DNA from: Omnitrophica bacterium GWA2_52_8 | Lineage (GTDB): Bacteria; Omnitrophota; Omnitrophia; Omnitrophales; Aquincolibacteriaceae | DNA: 18,038 bases | Direction of reading: 5' to 3' | Assembly: GCA_001804025.1 (NCBI GenBank) | Contig: MHFC01000112.1 | Location: 4,160-22,197 of the forward strand | Shown: positions 8,401 to 13,593 of the stretch, in pieces | Numbering within the stretch: the first letter of the stretch is position 1 | Layout: every line of letters begins with the position of its first letter | Position numbers and translations under genes: made by a program | The notes under the pieces: generated by a model | Seen by the model: the letters and a program-made list of their open reading frames with translations, nothing else | What the model was told of the DNA's origin: nothing | Databases searched by the model: none

Positions 8401-8977
8401 GAACGGCCGTAAAGGGAAGCGTGAGCGCTTGCTGCGGCGGATGTAACGCATGCCAGAGCAGTTTGGCGAAAACCGATTTTGGCACCGTCAGCTTATCTTC
8501 CGCAATGGGCAGACCGCCTTCGGCAATATGAAACGCCCCTTTTGTTGTCCGCCTGTCGTTTTTGGGGTTATGCAGCACGCCTTGCTCAACGCGGTAGGAG
8601 CTTACCAAATCAGAATGATATTCATCTTTATCAACAGGCAAGGAAAGTTCGCGGGCAATTCCGTACATATCAAGCACGAAGGTGCGCGTCGGAAGTTTGA
8701 TGGATTCGTTCAGCGGTATGTCTTTGAGATAAGAGTCGAGAAAGTCCTGAATGCGCCGGTCAGCGGGACAATAGTAATCGGAGAGCAGCCTGTTTTTTTC
8801 CTGATAGTTCCGCAATAGCGGCTCCGCCATGCGGATAAACTCACCCTCTCTTTCAATCCCAACCGACTGAAATCCCATCGAAGCCAGTTTAAGATTGATA
8901 TATTGGGTCAGTTTTTTCCGTGTCGCATGCCAGTCTTTATCCGAGTAGGAACCGATTTCTTTTTTGGTGCTCATCAC
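5435..8977 (-). CDS. Probable PPi-type phosphoenolpyruvate carboxykinase (1180 aa)
   Basis: PPi-type PEPCK (EC 4.1.1.38; known from Entamoeba and Propionibacterium) interconverts oxaloacetate plus PPi with PEP, Pi and CO2, and is far longer (over 1,100 residues) than ATP- or GTP-PEPCK. Supporting features: NYFGYCKKEVKTQISMSANL with K341, followed 20 residues on by H361, the spacing of the Mn-binding Lys and His in GTP-PEPCK; a P-loop-like TVSGGGKSEISKS (488-500); and D514 20 residues after K494, as for the kinase-2 Asp. The P-loop lies about 130 residues after H361 rather than about 26, implying a large insertion. A well-conserved-looking block is SPSTTGAGSEGALTKGPFNA (867-886). The C-terminal ~25 residues are low complexity. 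Start is GTG 8977 (GAGG seven bases upstream) or ATG 8974. No signal peptide or membrane segment, so cytoplasmic. The neighbouring sdhCAB fits C4 metabolism. The family call is from recognition, not a search; standard pipelines may label it hypothetical. Confidence 0.65.
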   Translation of the reverse strand: MMSTKKEIGSYSDKDWHATRKKLTQYINLKLASMGFQSVGIEREGEFIRMAEPLLRNYQEKNRLLSDYYCPADRRIQDFLDSYLKDIPLNESIKLPTRTFVLDMYGIARELSLPVDKDEYHSDLVSSYRVEQGVLHNPKNDRRTTKGAFHIAEGGLPIAEDKLTVPKSVFAKLLWHALHPPQQALTLPFTAVQKKTAETFVSLLLRPVVCPTVKGYIREKSMEIRFFAPGSLVSNLDFVESIFGNAGDPFLPENDAGLDVEHWTGHTGCVILSPHLTQLTKKSVGLPHWEDASERQRHDGMCWRDESELYNSGNAFKVTARDARGVMVTLIADNYFGYCKKEVKTQISMSANLFGLCEEEHSGGAIAYPSYDLGEEYYAESLGPLYAHKFEDLINMYGSMMDIRPERYAIDKKYPNIFYVPENTKFNLKEQTVSWTFERSEQKIRLSPLNTYVLPSGYRIHMEKQSGGPYWRLIGTVAEGILCHKPCTVSGGGKSEISKSIAYSVFQGSIFVSDFHRDMNIVAEILNRNFGDRFKRKFKDKRDSRPVLSPKRSLGSVIKLLTPSSEYTEVYNRWLESIPHHIREIIFVVKRYYRPEWGENWREHFSVDIINGYPGYELKYEDRKLVANYLRVGWAKDGSWRTYKLRQDFNPAAKLQVEDDISVSVVVPKEYVPYHVAEYHNLSLKIVHNCEYRLFQRPDDAINRGYDKQAEADLVSLNSFVSNYEPLTLLSAKELMQDAIGFDLYTEPVRKFIRKFVEAGKEGFIVVPSHPRLINGQRCKNPRYLQNRPDLVDERFQYLCEISTRFFRRIPLEEKIYPVVNAVLAGRRNNPPDPESGMRPLAVYNPIHYQELPELFMDFVCSLTGKSPSTTGAGSEGALTKGPFNALWPTTDLNNALVSYILSGYDGFTSAAGYVGPYIRVDHDLSLLMPEIWSRMSIHERDPKYLIREKYLEKLADFDYKGRKALASRLGFRITIKFVHSFLGRIFNNPNTVFNEDMLKPELQDLETFVDGIDNIVEAQERVAKNYFQDGSIRAACPPLKALLHIMSSGEYEGKDLTSPEIRKMFTRDYLLNSEWYKERLLAKQAVDIGLWEMHVGYLNNFISKPGNHEACERLALPARMRKANDRLELAKSSAFLKRLKGSIGADLVDGRQLRFYQKPSVKPAVSESSASAPPQHSGS

Positions 8978-9053
8978 CGCGCTGCCTCATTTATCATCAC
9001 CACGAGTCGTCTTGCGGCCGGAGGGAGGGGTTACGAAGCCGCATCTCGAAGGT

Positions 9054-9082
9054 AATATACGCCCATTCTTGCGATGGATCAA
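9054..9082 (-). promoter_or_regulatory. Sigma70-like promoter of the PPi-PEPCK gene
   Basis: On the minus strand TTGATC (complement of 9077-9082) is separated by exactly 17 bp from TATATT (complement of 9054-9059). The predicted start of transcription is near 9047, leaving a leader of about 70 nt before the GTG/ATG start. Confidence 0.65.
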
Positions 9083-9123
9083 GCTCTAACTCAGCTCTAA
9101 CTCAGGATGAAATAAAGAGTTAG
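9082..9123. repeat. Two tandem 11-bp repeats plus an inverted partial copy next to the PPi-PEPCK -35
   Basis: AGCTCTAACTC occurs at 9082-9092 and again at 9093-9103, with no gap. The reverse complement of part of it, GAGTTAG, occurs at 9117-9123. The repeats abut and slightly overlap the -35 on its upstream side and are phased one helical turn apart, the placement expected for an activator binding as tandem units. The regulator is unknown. Confidence 0.5.
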
Positions 9124-9288
9124 GAAACAACAGCAGGAATCAGCAGCTGCGCTATGCAGCTTTTCAGACCACAGTTTCAGCCACAACTATAAGATCCGCC
9201 TTAAGTAACAGCTTTTGCGGTATTCCCGCACAACGAAAGGCAAATAGTGAGTGACGGCAGTGCAACACGTTAAAAATTCGGATTATTT

Positions 9289-10233
9289 TCAGGCGGAGTT
9301 CGGTCTGCCAGATGCCCTGAGGTCAGTAAAAATTGCCGAAAGAGCGTCGTCGAGAAAAGGGTACTGAAATTTAAAACCAAGCATCCGGAGCTTTTCCGGG
9401 ACTGCCTGCTGGCCGCCAAGCAGCATCTCGGCCATATCGCCGAGGATCAGTTTCAGCACAAAGCCGGGCACCGGAGCCCAATTTGGCCGATGCAGCGCTT
9501 TCCCCAGCCCCGCACAAAATTCTTTCATCGTCACCGGCTTCGGAGCGACGGCATTCACAGGCCCCGAAACACAGCGGTCAGAAAGACAAAATAAAATAAT
9601 CCGGATCAAATCTTCGCGATGAATCCATGGCATCCATTGCTTCCCCGATCCCAGAGGACCCCCGGCATAGAAACGAAACGGCGGTATCATTTTAGCAAGC
9701 GCGCCGTCTCCCTGCTCGAGGACAATTCCGATTCTTGGCAAAACAACGCGCACGCCCGCTTTTTCAGCTTCAAGCGCCTCGCGTTCCCACGCCGCACAAA
9801 CTTCCGCCAAAAATCCATTTCCTGCCGCAGCTGTTTCCTGCACTTCCCCTTCCGGAACATTTCCGTAATACCCGACTGCGGAAGCATTGACTAAAATCCC
9901 GGGTTTTCGCTGGACCCCTTTGATCGCCAGCACCAGCGCCCGCGTTGCAAAAATACGGGAATCCGCAATTCTCCTTTTCTGTTCGGCCGTCCATCGCCTT
10001 GCAGCGATTGGTTCACCGGCCAAATTCACCACGGCGTCAATGCTTTCCAATTGACGTTCCCACCCGTTTAATATCCGCCCGTCCCAGGCAACGGCTTTCA
10101 GCATGCGTCCCGAAAATTGCCGGTACGGTTCCGGATTTCGCGTCAGAAGGACCAATTCATGCCCTTGCTGAAGCAGCGTCTCCGTCAATACCTTCCCCAC
10201 AAAACCCGTTCCCCCGGCGACGGCGATTTTCAT
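9289..10233 (-). CDS. TIGR01777-family (YfcH/SDR39U1-like) NAD(P)-binding SDR protein
   Basis: The 314-residue protein opens with the nucleotide-binding motif MKIAVAGGTGFVGK, then has the family blocks VVNLAGEPIAARRW, NASAVGYYGN, RIGIVLEQGDGALAKM, GGPLGSGKQWMPWIHREDL and a C-terminal DUF1731-like segment (NWAPVPGFVLKLILGDMAEM). This is a full-length atypical/extended SDR of the group that includes E. coli YfcH; the physiological substrate of the group is not established. It is last in a likely radC - phosphatase - SDR transcript, 49 bp after the phosphatase stop. The ATG at 10233 begins directly with the first strand of the Rossmann fold; the upstream AAAGAAAG is only a weak ribosome-binding site. 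Confidence 0.88.
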   Translation of the reverse strand: MKIAVAGGTGFVGKVLTETLLQQGHELVLLTRNPEPYRQFSGRMLKAVAWDGRILNGWERQLESIDAVVNLAGEPIAARRWTAEQKRRIADSRIFATRALVLAIKGVQRKPGILVNASAVGYYGNVPEGEVQETAAAGNGFLAEVCAAWEREALEAEKAGVRVVLPRIGIVLEQGDGALAKMIPPFRFYAGGPLGSGKQWMPWIHREDLIRIILFCLSDRCVSGPVNAVAPKPVTMKEFCAGLGKALHRPNWAPVPGFVLKLILGDMAEMLLGGQQAVPEKLRMLGFKFQYPFLDDALSAIFTDLRASGRPNSA

Positions 10234-10282
10234 AAACTATTTCTTTCTTTTGAGATCATGGTCCGCATCTCCGGAATCATCA

Positions 10283-10894
10283 TCATGACTCGCTTTCCTC
10301 GTGTTTCAACTTTTCGCGCTGTTTCAAAAACCCCTTGATCCGGCGGTTCACAAAAAAACGGTAACGCCATGAAGCGCGTACGGGATCAAATATTTCGTGT
10401 CTCGCAGCATCTTTTTCCAGCCCTTGATAACGCATCAAGGCCATCATCGACATCACGCCCGAGCGGTCCCTTCCGTATTTGCAATGCATGTAGAGCGGAT
10501 GGTGTTCCGCATCATCCAGAACCTCAAAATAACGCCGCAGGACATGTTCCTTCGGCTGCCATTGAATCCGCCACGGAATGGATATAAACCGCAGGCCGTT
10601 GCGCTCAACCATTTCTTTTTCGCGCGCGATCTTTTTTTTCTCATGACGGAAGCTGACCACGGTCCGGTACCCCAAATCCTTAAGTTTTTGAATCCCTGCT
10701 TCATCCGGCTGACTGCCCCTTGCCAGCCATGGCAGCAGCTCCTGAAATACAACCGCCGGCTTGTCTGACTTTTGTTCTGCCCCCAAGCCTTCCGCAGGAA
10801 CGGCGTACAATAAGAGCAGGCCAATTAAACTGCCGAGCCTTGAAACTTGTAGCAGCCCGTCATTAATCCGGAATCCCCATTTAGGCTGACTCAT
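10283..10894 (-). CDS. Exported dual-specificity (tyrosine/serine) phosphatase
   Basis: The 203-residue protein has the cysteine-phosphatase P-loop HCKYGRDRSG (CX5R; C138 and R144 from this start), the catalytic signature of dual-specificity/atypical plant-fungi-like phosphatases. Residues 18-39 (SRLGSLIGLLLLYAVPAEGL followed by GA) look like a signal peptide, so the enzyme probably acts in the periplasm or is membrane-anchored. The body WLARGSQPDEAGIQKLKDLG and VVSFRHE is typical of the fold. The ATG at 10894 is chosen; it overlaps the end of radC by 14 bases, implying translational coupling. The frame stays open to 10930, but that extension lies deeper in radC. No strong ribosome-binding site is visible; a GTG at 10843-10841 just before the hydrophobic segment is an alternative start. 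Substrate unknown; phosphoinositide or polyphosphate targets are possible for this family. Confidence 0.78.
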   Translation of the reverse strand: MSQPKWGFRINDGLLQVSRLGSLIGLLLLYAVPAEGLGAEQKSDKPAVVFQELLPWLARGSQPDEAGIQKLKDLGYRTVVSFRHEKKKIAREKEMVERNGLRFISIPWRIQWQPKEHVLRRYFEVLDDAEHHPLYMHCKYGRDRSGVMSMMALMRYQGLEKDAARHEIFDPVRASWRYRFFVNRRIKGFLKQREKLKHEESES

Positions 10895-11639
10895 CCAGCA
10901 ATCCGTGCTCCCGAAAACTGTAATATTCATTGTTGCCGATGATAAGGTGATCCAGCACCGCTACCGATACACTTTGGCACGCTTTTATGATTTTACGCGT
11001 GATTTGCTTGTCTTCCAGACTCGGAACGGCGCGGCCGGAAGGATGATTATGGACCAAAACGACCGCTGTCGCATGAAAATCCAAAACTGCTTTCACAATT
11101 TCCCGCGGATGCACCGCCGCTTCGTCAATCGTCCCTAAAAAAAGGTCCTTCTCGTCTAGTATACAGTTCTGTTTGTTTAAAAAAAGAACTTTGAAGACCT
11201 CTTTTTTTTTGTCCCGGAGCGAATAATACAGATAATTGAGAACCGAAGCGGGGTCGCGGACGTAGTTTTTCCCGAGCATTTCTTCGCGAAGCTGACGCCG
11301 TGTAATCTCAGTAGCAGCAAGCAGCGTTGCACTTTTAACCGGGCCGAGCCTGAAATAATGCCGCAGCCGCACACCGTCGGAGGAAAGCAGGTTCCGCAGC
11401 CCGCCGGACTTTGAAAGAAGCATCCGGGCTTCACTTATTACGTCTGTTCCCTTTTGGCCGTGCCGCAGCAAAATCGCCAAAAGTTCGGAGTCCGACAATG
11501 CCGCGGCACCCATCAGTAGCAGCCGCTCCCGGGGCCGTTCGGATTTGGGCCAGCTTTTGATGGTTTTTTGCGATTTTTCGTCAGTATTTAATGACTGCAT
11601 AATTTTTTTCCGCAGAATGGTCCCTTGGACACAGGGCAT
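10881..11639 (-). CDS. radC: RadC-family JAB/MPN+ domain protein
   Basis: The 252-residue protein has the N-terminal helix-hairpin-helix-like half (SERPRERLLLMGAAALSDSE, LLAILLRHG) and a C-terminal JAMM metal-binding motif VHNHPSGRAVPSLED (H197, H199, D210) typical of RadC. Despite its name the family has no proven general role in DNA repair; a metalloprotease-like or DNA-end role is suspected. Two starts are possible. The ATG at 11639 has AGAGG nine bases upstream, but that site is buried in the 3' arm of a perfect hairpin. The ATG at 11600 (MQSLNTDEKS) gives 239 residues, closer to usual length, with only a weak GGAAA. The gene leads a likely operon with the overlapping phosphatase and the SDR protein. 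Confidence 0.92.
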   Translation of the reverse strand: MPCVQGTILRKKIMQSLNTDEKSQKTIKSWPKSERPRERLLLMGAAALSDSELLAILLRHGQKGTDVISEARMLLSKSGGLRNLLSSDGVRLRHYFRLGPVKSATLLAATEITRRQLREEMLGKNYVRDPASVLNYLYYSLRDKKKEVFKVLFLNKQNCILDEKDLFLGTIDEAAVHPREIVKAVLDFHATAVVLVHNHPSGRAVPSLEDKQITRKIIKACQSVSVAVLDHLIIGNNEYYSFREHGLLDESA

Positions 11640-11640
11640 A

Positions 11641-11670
11641 TGAAAAGGCCTCTAATGAAAATTAGAGGCC
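11641..11670 (-). terminator. Perfect 10-bp hairpin with short U-tract: TPR-gene terminator or radC leader attenuator
   Basis: On the minus strand GGCCTCTAAT-TTTC-ATTAGAGGCC (11670-11647) forms a perfect 10-bp stem with a 4-base loop, followed by TTTTCA. It lies between the TPR stop (11735) and the radC start (11639). It would end TPR transcription, or, if the candidate promoter at 11701-11728 is real, sit about 25-50 nt into the radC leader and both terminate and sequester the AGAGG ribosome-binding site. The U-tract is short, so termination may be partial. There is no plus-strand gene for it to serve. Confidence 0.6.
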
Positions 11671-11700
11671 GGATCAGACAGAATCGGGGTGAGGAACGCC

Positions 11701-11728
11701 ATTCTACAAAAAAAACAGAATCGTGCAA
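11701..11728 (-). promoter_or_regulatory. Candidate promoter of the radC operon
   Basis: Minus-strand TTGCAC (complement of 11723-11728), a 16-bp spacer containing a run of eight T, then TAGAAT (complement of 11701-11706). It sits just after the TPR stop and fires toward radC through the hairpin at 11647-11670. Four of six bases match at the -35 and five of six at the -10. Confidence 0.4.
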
Positions 11729-11734
11729 GCGATA

Positions 11735-12937
11735 TTATGAGGTCGTGTTTGCGGAGGCAGAAAACTGTTTCTTGGGCGGCTGGAGCGCCAGGAGGTCCTC
11801 AATGGATTTCTGCGGGTCTTTAAGGGTAGCTGCTTGGGATTCTAAATACTGATTCGCCTCCTGCAACACGCGGTTTCTCTCCTGCAACAAACCTTGCTGC
11901 TCAAACACACGCGCAAGCCCCACATAAGCACTGATATAATCGGGCACCAGCACAATAACCTCCCGGTATTTGGCTGCAGCCTCTCCGAGCTTTCCCATGC
12001 GTCGGTAGACTTCCGCGATCAAAAAGTCAACGTCGGCTTCACGGGAATAAAAAAACTTAAGGTGATTCAGCAGAACTTCCGCCTTGTCATAATCGCCATG
12101 ATCCAGATAAGCCACGGTCAGGTTAAAGAGGATCTGCGGCGCCCGAATCCCTTCCTTAAACAGTCCTTCCCACATTTCAATGGCTTTGCCGGTTTTGTTC
12201 TGTGCTAAAAAGAGCGCCCCCAGATGATAGCGTACAAATTTATCGCCCGGTTTGTTTGCGGCCAGCTTTTCAAGTAATTGCAGCGCTTCCGACGGCCGGG
12301 CAGCGCGTTGATAAAGAATGCTCAGGAAAAACAGCGCTTCCTCATGGCCCGGATCGATTTCCAGGGCTTTTTGAACGCTTTCAATAGCTTCGCTTTCACG
12401 GCCCAGCCGCATCAAAGTAAGCCCTTTGGCGACCCAAATACCCGCATCCAGCGGATTGATCTCCAGGGCTTTGTTAATTCTTTCCAGCGCCTTTTCGTGA
12501 TTATCAAGACGGAAAAACATTTTTGCCGAGAAGACATTGAGGTGGAAATCATCAGGCGCTGCTTGGATGGCTTTTTGATAAAAACGGTTCGCTTCCGTCG
12601 GAACCCCGAGCATCCGGTACAAGTGCCCGAGCGAGGCCAGTGACTCGGCGTCCTCGGCATTGGCGGCAATTTTCCGGTTTAAATCCACAATCAGGTCGTT
12701 GACCCCAAACTCCGCATCGGGATTGGTCCACAAAGCGACCTGATAAAGTTCATCCAGATTTTTCTGATAGGTTTCGAAATCAATGCCGGCGGAACCCCCT
12801 TTGTCTGCCGCCGGCTGAAGGGAAACATCCGTAATCCCGGATTCCGCGGCAATAACAGGAACTGCCCCGGGAAGAAACATCGAAAGAAACATCGAAAGAA
12901 AAATCGAAAGAAAAATCGCTTTTTTCATAGAGAACAT
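11735..12937 (-). CDS. Exported tetratricopeptide-repeat protein
   Basis: The 400-residue protein begins with a signal peptide (MFSMKKAIFLSIFLSMFLSM then FLPGAVPVIAAES), likely cut near residue 32. From about residue 85 to 365 it is almost wholly TPR-like helical pairs, for example AESLASLGHLYRMLGVPTEA, DAGIWVAKGLTLMRLGRESE and HEEALFFLSILYQRAARPSE, about eight repeats. TPRs form protein-protein interaction scaffolds; in the periplasm they often serve envelope assembly or polysaccharide export, but no specific role can be assigned. The ATG at 12937 is chosen because AAGGA lies ten bases upstream; the frame is open to a GTG at 12964, which lacks a ribosome-binding site. It sits downstream of the two-component cluster and has its own candidate promoter. 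The signal-peptide codons are a 12-bp tandem repeat, annotated separately. Confidence 0.82.
   Translation of the reverse strand: MFSMKKAIFLSIFLSMFLSMFLPGAVPVIAAESGITDVSLQPAADKGGSAGIDFETYQKNLDELYQVALWTNPDAEFGVNDLIVDLNRKIAANAEDAESLASLGHLYRMLGVPTEANRFYQKAIQAAPDDFHLNVFSAKMFFRLDNHEKALERINKALEINPLDAGIWVAKGLTLMRLGRESEAIESVQKALEIDPGHEEALFFLSILYQRAARPSEALQLLEKLAANKPGDKFVRYHLGALFLAQNKTGKAIEMWEGLFKEGIRAPQILFNLTVAYLDHGDYDKAEVLLNHLKFFYSREADVDFLIAEVYRRMGKLGEAAAKYREVIVLVPDYISAYVGLARVFEQQGLLQERNRVLQEANQYLESQAATLKDPQKSIEDLLALQPPKKQFSASANTTS
12875..12918. repeat. 12-bp tandem repeat inside the TPR-protein signal peptide
   Basis: Plus-strand units AAACATCGAAAG (12875-12886), AAACATCGAAAG (12887-12898), AAAAATCGAAAG (12899-12910) and a partial AAAAATCG (12911-12918). 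Read on the minus strand each unit gives Leu-Ser-Met/Ile-Phe, so gain or loss of a unit changes the hydrophobic core by four residues without shifting the frame. Confidence 0.8.
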
Positions 12938-12990
12938 GACGGTTGATTCCTTGTTAATATTCACCGGGGGGAGCTTTTAAACCTTAGCAA

Positions 12991-13019
12991 AGCATATCAA
13001 GAGAGAAGTCAGACCGCAA
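12991..13019 (-). promoter_or_regulatory. Candidate promoter of the TPR gene
   Basis: Minus-strand TTGCGG (complement of 13014-13019), 17-bp spacer, then TATGCT (complement of 12991-12996), preceded by TGA to give an extended -10. Predicted start is near 12984, about 47 nt before the ATG. Matches are moderate. Confidence 0.35.
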
Positions 13020-13148
13020 CCGGAATTCTTGGAAATGAGCGTCTGTGCCTTATAATTTTTTACGCAAGCGCCCGGGGACAATCGATTTTTAAAATTTATG
13101 CCGGAAGCGGCTGCAACCCCGCATCCCAACCAGTCTGCTCAAAAAAGA

Positions 13149-13520
13149 TTATTCGCTTCCGTCAAAGCATTTTATGATTAGGCCCAGCAGCTTTTCAGGG
13201 TGATAAGGTTTCATCAAATAATCATAAATGCCTTCTGCAATAAACAAATCCTGCATATCTTCATAACCAGTCAGCACAATAATGGGAATTTCTTTTGTCC
13301 GGACATCCGTCCTCAGTTTCCGGACAAGCGACCACCCGTCCATTTTAGGCATCTTGATGTCCATCACGATCAGGTCCGGTTTGTTCTCGATCGCAAGTTT
13401 CAGCCCGGCCATGCTGTCGTTTGAGGTCATCACCCCGTACCCTTCGTGCTCAAGGCGGCGCCGCGTAACCTCAAGCAAGTCCGGGTCATCGTCAATTAAT
13501 ATGATTTTTTTTTGCGGCAT
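13149..13520 (-). CDS. Single-domain response regulator (CheY-like receiver)
   Basis: The 123-residue protein is a stand-alone receiver with the full phosphorylation site: acidic pair D11/D12 (ILIDDDPD), phospho-acceptor D54 (VMDIKMPKMDGW), T84 (VLTGYED) and K104 (MKPY). It has no output domain, so it passes phosphate on or acts by protein contact. It lies 73 bp downstream of the soluble histidine kinase and on the same strand, so that kinase is the likely partner. A GAGG about ten bases before the ATG serves as ribosome-binding site. Confidence 0.92.
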   Translation of the reverse strand: MPQKKIILIDDDPDLLEVTRRRLEHEGYGVMTSNDSMAGLKLAIENKPDLIVMDIKMPKMDGWSLVRKLRTDVRTKEIPIIVLTGYEDMQDLFIAEGIYDYLMKPYHPEKLLGLIIKCFDGSE

Positions 13521-13593
13521 CGGCAGCCTGCCTCATTTCCTTTTCCCAGGTCCGTGGCCTCAGGCGCGCATTCGTTTGATTTCCCTATCCTCC

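Larger units (their letters stand above)
8978..9288. other. 311-bp intergenic region upstream of the PPi-PEPCK gene
   Basis: The half nearest the PPi-PEPCK start holds its ribosome-binding site, a roughly 70-nt leader, a sigma70-like promoter and tandem repeats (annotated separately). From about 9124 to 9288 I see no gene, tRNA or convincing terminator; a 6-bp stem (AGCTGC/GCAGCT, 9141-9157) is the only structure and has no upstream plus-strand gene to terminate. Confidence 0.6.

Noticed and set aside
7526..8446. 306-codon plus-strand open frame inside the PPi-PEPCK-like gene
   Set aside because: It is antisense to a much longer, motif-bearing protein and its translation shows no recognisable domain.
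9141..9157. AGCTGC/GCAGCT stem with three T as a plus-strand terminator
   Set aside because: No plus-strand gene lies upstream and the stem is short.
13060..13148. Possible terminator (GCCG-CTTC-CGGC followed by an AT-rich run) after the receiver gene
   Set aside because: The stem is only four base pairs and the T-tract is broken; not strong enough to annotate.
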